A stretch of DNA of 64,000 nucleotides from Prosapia bicincta. Taxonomy: Eukaryota; Arthropoda; Insecta; Hemiptera; Cercopidae. Below, piece after piece: positions 27,901 through 40,300 of the stretch. The translations under genes were made by a program, and so were the position numbers. How positions within the stretch are numbered: the first letter of the stretch is position 1; the number at the start of each line of letters is the position of its first letter. Location: assembly GCA_036971475.1 (NCBI GenBank), contig JBAIZL010000002.1, positions 331,863,820 through 331,927,819 on the forward strand. Direction: 5' to 3'. The notes beneath the pieces were generated by a model that saw nothing but the letters and a program-made list of their open reading frames with translations, was not told the origin of the DNA and ran no database searches.

Positions 27901-30900
27901 ACCATGAAAATCATAATCATCTGTGGGACATGGATAAGAATCTTTTTGTATCAGTATACAGTCTTAAGCCTTCAATGATAATACTACTGAATTTCAACAG
28001 TCTGTTTATAAGAAAGATTGGACTGAATTTAAACAGCCTTTTATATGAGCCTTTCAATGTGTGTTTTGTATTTTATAACGGGAGTGGTGTTTATTTTAAA
28101 CAATATTTAGATCACTAAAAAGCTATTTAGAAAATTGTACCATAGAATTCTGCATTACTAGAATAATTACTCTTAATAATTATCAATATCTCATTATTAC
28201 CTATTGAAATATTATTTTATTGTTACTTCTATTATCTTAATACTTATATTAATAGCTTTATTTACTTTTGTTATTATTTATATAATATTTTGCTTTCATG
28301 AAAATTAAAATGTTAAGTTTATTTTAGACTATTTGTTAATAGAAGCTCTCTATTCAGAGAGACTGATTTAATGGTTCTGTTTCAGATTATTTTACTGTGA
28401 ATTTAATGGTCAGGATGGTGACTCAAAAGAGTTTTACATTACAATTGTTTTTAAATTTCTCCAAGGCAATGAAGAGTTTAGGTTAAATTTTAATGTACAC
28501 CATGAAGATAAGTGAGTATTTTAAAATATTTTGGCAATTTTAAAGTAGGACGTTGTTAAATTTGTTTACCATTAAAAAACTATGGGTAAAATAGATAACT
28601 GATTCAAAATGTGTTTATTGGTGTATGTGCTCTGTGTTCTTAATTATTTATTAACATTCTGTCATTAAATTCCAACCCTTTAAGACAGTATTTAAATTCC
28701 TCATTGTCTTATTTAAATGGCACTAACTTCTTTTTTTATTGTGCTTAAAATTGCAATATCTGTAAAACTATTAAAGATAGGCTGATGACATTTTCAACCG
28801 ATAATAACTACTCCATTGTTTTAGTTAAAATAAAACAAACAAAAATTACAAACTAAATTAAATTGGTAATAAAAAATTTCCTTTAACCGTATATTTTATA
28901 ACATTTAAGAGGCCCATTAATTTTTTTTCAATTTCACAAATTTCAAAATTTTTGCATTATTCTTCATAACTAGTGATACTATTACCACTATTAATAATTA
29001 CCACTTATGTTACCACAATATTACCACTTATGTTTGTAAGTCTCAAATTTTCGAGATTCCGTCAACACTTACACCACACGTTGTGTAATGAGTTATGATC
29101 TACAGTGTATGACTCATAAATAAATAATCTGTGGTATATACTTAATATTGGTTAGATAGTAAAGAACAGAGGTTCTAGGCTTCACCTATCAAATAGTTTT
29201 TAAAAAATGCAACAGATGGGAGAGTATTAAACATTTCTATAAATTGTGGGCACTACCTGATATACTGCAAGCAGTAAAACGTATTGTCCTTAAACTTATG
29301 TCACTATATTTATGTCTCTCATCCTTCATAGGAAATAGTGTGAAGTACTCCCTAATTTGCTCTTGAGTCATTTGACTAAACCTGAAAAATACAGTAACTA
29401 ATTATGAATACTTGGTAAAAATATGAAGGAATATTTGAATATTGAAAACCAGGAGTTTTTATAAAATAGAAATAAGAAAACAGAAATAATAACAACGTTG
29501 ATTTCACAACAGTAAACAGACTGCAGATTCTCTTAAATTAATGTTTCTAGTTTTGTAGACAGTTTATTTCGTTTCTTTTAAATAATTACAAAAGAGATTG
29601 AATGTCAAACTCAATTACACTAGTTGTCTAGCTGAGGATAATTTTTTTATAGAAATGGTGATCAAAAGTAGGTATCCCTAATTTATTGATTGAACTAGGA
29701 GTGATGAATTCAATTCCTGTGTACAGGTAACTTTAGTGTGGGTTTATGATACTTCTGGCAGCTTGTGGGGTGGTTGTTAAATATTCTTGTAGTTGTCAGA
29801 CAGCAGATTGCCATGAAAACTCCCCTTTGTTTTGTTACTAGTTATGAAGTATGCAGTATGTGTATTTGTTTTATACCACAAAAAATGAACTGGCCAAGGA
29901 AATTCATCACTAGGTTTGATGTATTTATAGTGAAGATGTAGTGTTTATCTCTATTGTTTTTCATTGGTGGTACTGTGTGTAGAAGCAGAGTCCATGATGA
30001 AAAACAAAGTGCCTACCTTGGACCTTTTCCCAAGCCAACAACATTTCTGCTGTATGTGAGGTAATTGATTTTACTACATTAGCTTTTCTGCAGCTCTATA
30101 AAGCTAAGAGTGTCATTACATTTTTACTAATAATAATAACTGGCGATGAAACGTGGACTCACCATTTACCTATAGAAAACAAACTTCAGAATAAGGTGTG
30201 AAAAAAAGATGAGGAAGCTCCTAAAAAAGCCAAAGTGACTCACTTGATAGGAAAAGCGATAACTACAGCTGGGACTGTGGTGGAGTGTTACTAATTGATT
30301 ATCTGCTTTGAGGAAAAATTATTAATACAGGTCATTTTTGTGAGGATCTTTGCTGACCAACATTCATTTCGCTATTCAGAACAAATAGTGAGAATTTTCG
30401 TCATGCAAAACTTTTGCTCCTTTATGAGAATCTATTTGATGTTCAGCTCATGGATACTTAAACTTCTTCGTCAAATTCAATCACAGATTTTTGACCATTT
30501 TCTCTGTTAGACTAACTAACCAGGCGTTTTTGTTAGTGATTTCCATCTTTTCTTGCAGCTCAAAAACATTCTGGACCTGGATGGTTTTTCAAAGAGGATG
30601 AAGTGAAACTAGAGGTTGATACTGTTACAAGAATTCAGTGGCATTTATGAAATTGTAATAAAAAATCTGTTTTTATAAGAGTTTATAATTGCATAGAAAT
30701 TATTTTTAAGTTTTGTCTTTGTGATAAAGTAGTCCTTTGGGGCTATGAAATAAAAAACACTGAATCCAATTTTATATTTAGGTCAGGTAATACAATTGGG
30801 AGTAAGACTTCAGTTCAAGAAACTACTGACATAGTAACTCCTGGTTTAGTTGGCGTTAAGAAGAGCGACCAGGCTGAACTAAATAAGGAAATCATTAGTG

Positions 30901-31342
30901 ACAGAAGTGAAGACCATCCTAATAATTTGCAGAAGAGGTAATAAAATACATTATTTTTAAGATATAAACTACAATATAAATTAAAAGTACTAAACTTAAA
31001 ATTCAGTTGTATGCTTTGAAGTATATGCTGCTTGTCTATTGATATAAAATTACCAGGGTTGTAAATTTGGGCTGATGCTTGGTTTAGGTAATGTACATAA
31101 GTAGGTGTTTTTTCGTGTTAAAGATAAATTGATAAAGTAATGATTATAAGTTAGACTTTTTAGATTATATGTTGCACTAGGAGAATTGTTTACAATACAG
31201 CTTCTTGAATACTGTCACACCGCCGTAGGAAGGCTAAATAACGGAGTTACGCCCTGAAGTTTAGAATGTCCCACCCCTCAAAAGAAACTTTAAAAAATAG
31301 CCTTCCTTGTGTCAAGGCTGGTGCCCATACTTACAATAGAAG

Positions 31343-31386
<44 letters not shown>

Positions 31387-34300
31387 TTAAAATATTGAAA
31401 AGGTATACCTCTTGTGTTGTTGTTTTTAAGATAAAAGGGTTACCTCCGTAGCCATTACTTTCCATACAAATTATCTCTCATGTTTGTCTCTGCGACTAAC
31501 CATGACATCTATCATGTTTTTATTTCTGTATCATAAATGAAGCTAATTGCATCAAGCATTTCGTTAAGAAGCTTCAAATTACTACTTCATGCTTCTGTAT
31601 AAAGGTCAGCTATAGAATAAATAGTTCACAAAATTTCTTCTTATTTTGAAATTGAAATAAGATGGCACTTCAATGAAGTAATTGAAAGCTGTAATCAATT
31701 GAAGGATTGGGTTTATAAGCAGCTATCATTTTGTCAACTCTCATGAAGTAAACATTGTAATTGGAAAGCCTTTGTTTCTTTAGGCTTCTTTGTCTATTTT
31801 TCTGCGTGTGTTTTTATGATTTTAAAAAATATTAAAGGGAGTCCCATGTTAGAGTAAAGAGCATTAAGACAAAGATTGTGATTCAATAAAATTGTTTAAT
31901 GTGGAAAAATGTGTCTTTTCAGTCTGTGGCATATAACATGTTAAAACTGATTAAAACAGGAAAATAATGAGCATAAATAATTGACTTTGTATTTCTGACT
32001 ATTATAGGAACTACATAAAAATTAAAATTGAATGAGGATATGGGAATATTTTTTAAAGTTTTGTCTTTGTGATAAAGTAATCCTTTGGTGCTATGAAATA
32101 AAAAACACTGAATGCAATTTTATATTTAGGTCAGATAATACAATTGGGAGCAAGACTTCAGTTCAAGAAACTACTGACATAGTAACTCCTGGTTTAGTTG
32201 GCGTTAAGAAGAGCGACCAGGCTGAACTAAATATGGAAATCATTAGTGACAGAAGTGAAGACCATCCTAATAATTTGCAGAAGAGGTAATAAAATACATT
32301 ATTTTTAAGATATAAACTACAATATAAATTAAAAGTACTAAACTTAAAATTCAGTTGTATGCTTTGAAGTATATGCTGCTTGTCTATTGATATAAAATTA
32401 CCAGGGTTGTAAATTTGGGCTGATGCTTGGTTTAGGTAATGTCCATAAGTAGGTGTTTTTTCGTGTTAAAGATAAATTGATAAAGTAATGATTATAAGTT
32501 AGACTTTTTAGATTATATGTTGCACTAGGAGAATTGTTTACAATACAGCTTCTTGAATACTGTCACACTGCCGTAGGAAGGCTAAATAACGGAGTTACGC
32601 CCTGAAGTTTAGAATGTCCCACCCCTCAAAAGAAACTTTAAAAAATAGCCTTCCTTGTGTCAAGGCTGGTGCCCATACTTACAATAGAAGTTATATATAT
32701 ATATAAATTTAAAATATTGAAAAGGTATACCTCTTGTGTTGTTGTTTTAAGATAAAAGGGTTACCTCTGTAGCCATTACTTTCCATACAAATTATCTCTC
32801 ATGTTTGTCTCTGCGACTAACCATGACATCTATCATGTTTTTATTTCTATATCATAAACGAAGCTAATTGCATCAAGCATTTCGTTAGGAAGCTTCAAAT
32901 TACTACTTCATGCTTCTGTATAAAGATCAGCTATAGAATAGATAGTTCACAAAATTTCTTCTTATTTTGAAATTGAAATAAGATGGCACTTCAATGAAGT
33001 CATTGAAAGCTGTAATCAATTGAAGGATTGGGTTTATAAGCAGCTATCATTTTGTCAACTCTCATGAAGTAAACATTGTAATTGGAAAGCCTTTGTTTCT
33101 TTAGGCTTCGTTGTCTATTTTTCTTCGTGTGTTTTTATGATTTTAAAAAATATTAAAGGGAGTCCCATGTTAGAGTAAAGAGCATTAAGACAAAGATTGT
33201 GATTTAATAAAATTGTTTAATGTGGAAAAATGTGTCTTTTCAGTCTGTGGCATATAACATGTTAAAACTGATTAAAACAGGAAAATGATGAGCATAAATA
33301 ATTGACTTTGTATTTCTGACTATTATAGGAACTACATAAAAATTAAAATTGAATGAGGATATGGGAATATTTTTTAAAGTTTTGTCTTTGTGATAAAGTA
33401 ATCCTTTGGTGCTATGAAATAAAAAACACTGAATGCAATTTTATATTTAGGTTAGATAATACAATTGGGAGCAAGACTTCAGTTCAAGAAACTACTGACA
33501 TAACTCGTGGTATAGTTGGAGTTAAGAAGAGGTTATGGTCTGAACTAATTGTGGAAGTCCTTGGTGACAGATGTAAACAACATCCTAATAGTTGGCAGGA
33601 GAGGTAATAAAATACATTATTTTTTTAAATATAAACTTTTTTTACTTTTATCAGGTTTGGAAGACATCGGTCTATTCATCCGGCAAATTTTCTATAAAGT
33701 ACTATACTTAAAATTCAGTTATATGCTTTGAAGTATATGCTGCTTGTCTATTGATATAAAATTACCAGGGTTGTAAATTTGGACTGATGCTTGGTTTAGG
33801 TAATGTCCATAAGTAGGTGTTTTTTCGTGTTAAAGATAAATTGATAAAGTAATGATTATAAGTTAGACTTTTTAGATTATATGTTGCACTAGGAGAATTG
33901 TTTACAATAAAGCTTCCTGAATACTGTCACCGCCATAGGAAGGCTAAATAACAGAGTTACGCCCTAAAATGAAGTTTAGAATGTCCCGCCCCTCAAAAGA
34001 AACTTTAAAAAATAGCCTTTCTCGGGTCAAGGCTGATACTTACAATAGAAGTTATATATATAAATTTAAAATATTGAAAAGGTATACCTCTTGTGTCATT
34101 GTTTTAAGATAAAAGGGTTACCGCCGTAGCTGGATCCCTTGGGGTAAATCCGATCCCTCAGATATTGGTCCTACAGTCTCCCGCCAGCACTGGCCTTCTT
34201 CTGCCTGACCCCTTACGACACTTCCTCTTCAGCTTCTCTTATGCAAATCCTTTCAACTTACTATTTCAATTTATAAAAACCGGAAAAATCAAGTATGAAG

Positions 34301-37300
34301 TGAACAGCTGATTATAAATGGAGACCAGATACTGCTGCCTCATTATGCGACAATAGAACCATTAGACACTACTTGCATCAATTACCGGCAGTTTGATGGC
34401 AATACAAAAAACATTTTACAGTACTTTATAGACATACTGGAAATGTTGCTGAGGGTTAGTTTTTATAGGAAAAAGATGGAGTATATGTTTCAATACAAGA
34501 TGTAATACGTTCAATACTGTAGTACATAAAATGTTAACCAAATTTTAAATTAAATATAATTGCCTTGGATTAGGCATTGTAGGTAGCAACTACTGAGAAA
34601 AATAATAATCAAGATAACTTCTTTAATGGTGTTCTGCAGTTTCACAAAGTTTATCACTTTTTTCTCATGAAGTATCATTAGCTTCTTGCTCAGATATTTC
34701 TGTTTTATCAAACTATAAGCCTATAATTTGTTCCACCTTGGATTCTGAGATTTTCTGGATATTCGTGCAATAATTTTCAATTGTGTGCAAGATATTAGCT
34801 TTGTGCTGCTCCATATAAACTCTCTGAGATTACAGGCTATTCTTTTTCTTATTGTGATTCCAGCTGTGGAAGTGTTTTTTCTATGTAACAGGAGTCTCGA
34901 GAAGTTATATAGCAACTTCCGCTAATTACAAGTTCCTCTTAATCCTCGTCTCCACATTAAATAATGTACATGATAGCAATTTTCTTAACGAAAATGACCC
35001 ATTACTTTCCATACAAATTATCTCTTTCATGTTTGTCTCTACGACTAACCATGACATCTATTCATGTTTTTATTTCTGTATCATAAACGAAGCTTATTGC
35101 ATCAAGCATTTTGTTAAGAAGCTTCAAATTACTACTTCATGCTTCTGGATCAAGATCAGCTGTAGAATAGATAGATAGTTCACCGAATTTCTTCTTATTT
35201 TGAAATTGAAATAAGATGGCACTTCAATGAAGTCATTGCTGGGTTTATAAGCAGCTATCATTTTGTCAACTCTCATGAAGTAAACATTGTAATTGGAAAT
35301 CCTTTGTTTCTTTATTTTAGGCTTCAGGTATTGTTACGCCTTTTTGTTATCAACTAAAGTTTGTAGCAAATTTTTATTTGGTTGCAGAATAAATTGCCCC
35401 CACCTAATCTTTTGTGGGACATTCAGTAAAACCCTATACAAAATATAACTATTATTGATGTGTTACCAGAGTAAGGAATCTTTACAGAAAAATATCGATA
35501 GTTCGACATGTTTTATCATTTGACAACCTCTCAATGGCAATATCTGCCATGAGTGTGTAATTCAAAACAAATGAATAATGAAAGAATCAGCCATTTCGCA
35601 AGAGGACCTTATAAAATGGTTGCTTGAGGGAGATTTGGGATCAGACCTCATAGATGAATGAATAATTGATAAAGTAACTGATACTGATGCAGATGACGGA
35701 TACTTGTTCAATGAGGGAATTTTGGCAGGCTCTGTGTGGAACATCACTGTCGCCATCAAGAAAGCTAAGCTGTTATAATGGGCAGCAGAAAGAATTATGA
35801 GGATGGACAATATTTTCATGTTGAAGAACATTCAAGAAAAGGTTATTGCAGAAAGTTTGAGGGTGAAAATCAAGACAATTGATGAATACTTTAAAAAAGT
35901 TATAACTAATTACATTTAACAAAATAAATAAGTAAAAGTGTGTTATAAAAGTAGTTTGTTGTTTTTTTAACTTATTTAAACAGTTTTATATCATTTTACT
36001 TTGACCTAAGAGGTCACTTAGCAATTGTATAATGATACCTCCTATAACCCATAATATTCTAAAATCTGATAATCTCCTGGTCCCATATGTGTTAAATTAT
36101 CGCAAGTCTACTGTATTCAATTATATGTTTATTAAGAAATTTACTCATATTTAGTATCTTAAATATTTTATTACATTTTTTGCTATGCAACTGCCAAATG
36201 AGTGTCGCAAAATAGGTGTCTGTTTCAGAAAACGTGCAGTAGGTAAAAATAAATAATGGTATAAAATTTAAATAAGATATGTCAAACCTGGTTAGAAAGA
36301 GACAATACAAGGACGCTAGAATAATCCAAATTTAAATTAATACCTAATTTTTTTTTAATTAGTAAGACTCACAAACATAACTTAGAATGGTAAATAGAAA
36401 ATGTAGCCTCAGTGCTGTGGAACAAACAACAGTAAAAACTAATAGCCCCAAAGCAGTTAATAAAAAAGTGTAAGGTCATGTTGAATAAATTGGACATACA
36501 CGGAAAAAAGTTAGTAAAAACATGCTATACATGGTTAAAGAGCTACAAATATAGGCCTACCATAATCATGTGAAATGATATTTAGTGAATGAAGATATCT
36601 AAGAATGAGCCAATTATTGAAACAACACCAGAAAATTAAATAAGTACATTGTGTAAAATCTGTTACTTTTGTAGAATGTTCAAATAATTAAAATAAACAG
36701 AAATGTGTTAAGAAGATAGTCCCAGTGCTGACTACGTCATAGCTTCATGGGCAAACTTACAAACTCCTTGCTATGGGAACACAATTAAATCAAATATGAG
36801 GACAAAGCTAGTATGCATTAATTTTTATTTGTGCTGCTATATCCATGCAGTAATGAATTAGAATAAAACTTTGGTGCAAGATGTGAAGTTTGATGAGGAG
36901 CCTAGACTATATGTCCAGGTGTCCAAATGAACAGGTTTGATGATTTAATAGTATTATAATAAAATCTCAAACAGAAGGCAGCAAGTTGTACACAAAATTT
37001 ACAATACCCATGAACTAAGTGTAATTAACAGACTTGAAATTCAAAATTAACGAAATTGCAAGATATTCAAAGACATAATAAAGTTTATAAATAGAAGAAA
37101 GAAGAAGAGGTTGACTTGAATAGGTGGAATCTGTGAGAAAAGTTACAAAATTAGTAATAATCAAATTAAAACTTTATTTTGGAAATAATAATAATTGGAA
37201 ATACAAATTTTTATATGTTAACAAAGATTTTCTACTTTTCAAAATTGACTTTCCATACAATCGTTTGCTCAGAGGTAGAAATAATTTCAAATTTCAGATA

Positions 37301-40300
37301 TAAAAATTCAAATTTGGCTTTATAACTCAAATAAGTAAATCTATATAATAATTTCTATAATAGTTTATAAAATAAATTATAATTTTTATAATTTTAGTCT
37401 TTAATAAGTATTTTGTAACCTGAAGCATAATTTTAATAATTGTGATTTTTTAACATGAACCCTAATTTGGTAATTATATTTCCTTGTATGCGTAACAATT
37501 TTGATAATTGTATTATAATCTGAATAATAATTTTATTATTTGTAAATATTACCTGAAGAATAATTTTAAAAATTGGATTTCAACAAAAATAATAATGTTA
37601 ATAATTGTATAAGTATAAACAAATAATTATTTTTCAAACTCTTAAATAGTAAATTGGTAAAAATAGAGAATAGTGAATTTAGGAATGAAAATCAAACTAG
37701 GTTAAGCTTGTAAATGGTACTACTTAACTATACAATCATCAAATCAAAGTTGATTAGCAAATAAGTTAGGAATTAGGGAAACAAATCAGAAATGTTAAAT
37801 TAAATAAAGTAAAGACAGGGTGTTAAAATAATTAATTAAAATTAAAGTAATTGAGATTTATTTTATTAAAATTGAGAACAATGCGAATTTAAATTCCATA
37901 ATTTATATATATAACGTCAAAACCTCTACTTATTTAATAAACTTAGAAATAAAATATTTTTTTTTTTTAAATAAAAAATGTTATAAGTGTTTAACCCTAA
38001 CAGTCTTTAAGTCAGAATGTTTCTCAAAGAAAAAGCTGAAGGGCTAAAAGGTGGCTAATTGGTTTTAATTATAAATTTAGGATTTGGTTATTCTGAGAGA
38101 TCTAATTCCACAGGGGACAGGTTTCTAACCCGAAAACTAGATCATTACTTTCCTATGGAAAACATGTAGTGTAATATCAAAGAGTTGGAAGATGATAATG
38201 AGCTGGCTGGCGGTAAGTGGAGTTGGTGAATTTAGGTTAGAGCGAGGGAGTATCAGCATATTGATTAATTTAATTTATTGTAAGTATTTTCATAACATTT
38301 AAAAAAATTAGGCCCTAGTAATTATTATAAGCAGCCCAAAGTCAAAGCAATTCAAATGTCTTGTGCACTCGGCATTTCTTTAGCTCACTTCACCATCTGT
38401 GTCCATCTTTGTATTGTATTGTTGACACAGTATAAAAATGTTTTTTCTTAAGTTACCTACAAGGCAGTAATATCTAGAATATAATTGGAAGTGGTGCATG
38501 AATGTTTCTCTGAACCTTTTCCAAAATTGTGCCCTTACCTATTTTTTTGTTTTCTCCAAACAGAGTGTATTCTCCTTCCTTAGTAGCATTGTCACAATAA
38601 TTTTCTTTAATTTTAGATATTGTTTAATTGTTTTAAATTATAAATAATTTCATTTTTTGTTATGTGTAACAATTTTCAGGTTTAAAATTTAAAAAACGGA
38701 TTGAAACTGATAACTTCCTGAATAGTTTGTGAATGATCTCTGGTGTAAGTTTTTCAAAATTTAAAAGTTAGTGAATGAACAATTTTTTATTATATTCAGA
38801 GTCCAAATAATAGTTTAACAGAGCTTGGTACTCACTAAAGGAAAACACGCAAAAATCAATCAAAACATTAAAAAAAATATTAAAATTTACGGGATTTAAT
38901 TTGTGTGTCTTGAAGCTCATCTATGTAATTGATAAGTATGAGGGTAATTCTTAAAATAATGTTCCCTATGCTGCTAAGAAAAAATGTGACGTTAGTAGAA
39001 ATCTTGTAACACTGTCTTACTTATCAACTCCCACCTCTCTCTGTCCCTGTCACTACCGCCTCGCTACATTGCTTAGTGCTGGGCTAGTAGCCTTCGAAGA
39101 TGAAGCTCTGTATCGCTTTTACCGCCAGTTACTAAATTCGTGCTGTGATAGGTTTTCTAAATGCAAACCTGATTTCACCTGTTGACATTTATTGTCAGTC
39201 AATCGAAGATTATGAGGAAAGTTGTATATCTGTACAACATGTTCACACATAATGTAGAGAATCCAGTGAAAGCTGCACGAAAATTCATGAGGAAGCCCGA
39301 AGCTGAAGGCCTTCAGTTTCAGCCAGAATTGTTCATAAAAAGTTGAAAGAATATTGCTTGAAAATCGGAGGATCACCATTAATGAACTTGCTTTCCTGAG
39401 ACTTCCAACACCACAATTCATAACATTTTAACCAAAAAATTAGGCTATCACAAAGTGTGTGTGCGGTGGGTACCGCTAATGCTTACAGAAAACCACAAAC
39501 GGCAACGTGTCGAGTGTTGCCAGCAGCTTTTGCAACAATGAAAGGACAACAAAGAAGAATTCTTGGATTCCATTGTTACAGGCGGTGAAATATGGGCGTT
39601 TTACTTTACCCTCAAAACCAAGCAGCAATCAAGTCAATGGTGTCACTCAACTTTGCTGAAGCCAAAGAAGTTTAAACAAACGCAGTCTGCTGGGAAAGTC
39701 ATGGCAACCGTCATTTGAGACAGGCTTTTAATCGACTTTTTCCCTCATGGAACAACAGTTAACTCCGACAGATATTGCAACACATTAAGAAAACTGAGAC
39801 ATGCCATAACCGTCAGAGAGGAAGATTGTTCAGTAGTGTGAGGCTTATCCATGACAACACTCGACCTCATGTCTCACATCATACTCAAGAATTTCTGACA
39901 GATTTTGGCTGGACTATTGTGCCCCCCCCCCCTACAGTCCGGACTAAGCCCCAAGTGATTATCATTTATTCCCAAAATTAAAGGAACACTTAGGTGTCTT
40001 AAGATTCAGTACCAATGGTGAAGTCAAGGAAGAGGTTACGCGATTCTTCAAGGATTTGGCGGCAGAATTCTATAACATAGGGATAGAAAGGTTGGAGCAT
40101 CATTTTCAAAAATGTTTAGGCAGAAACTGTGGTTATGTGGAAAAATAACGTAGGTCTTAAGCTTTAAAATGATGTATTACATTATGAAAAAAAATTAAGC
40201 TATCTAGTTTTAAAATCATAGGAACCTTATTTTATGAATTACCCTCGCATAATTACAATCCTACAATTGTAATTGTCGTGTTTCGTATAACATACGGTTT

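Larger units (their letters stand above)
30690..35327 (+). repeat. Tandem triplication of a unit of about 1.3 kb carrying an ENGASE exon
   Basis: Units run about 30690-32030, 32031-33350 and 33351-35327. Exon starts are spaced 1348 and 1321 bp; the difference is mainly the TA repeat near 31346. Flanking intron sequence is nearly identical between units, so the event is recent. The third unit is split by an 868-bp insertion at 34131-34998. Confidence 0.9.

Noticed and set aside
30295..30510. 71-codon plus-strand frame
   Set aside because: It lies within the decayed mariner copy in a frame lacking catalytic motifs.
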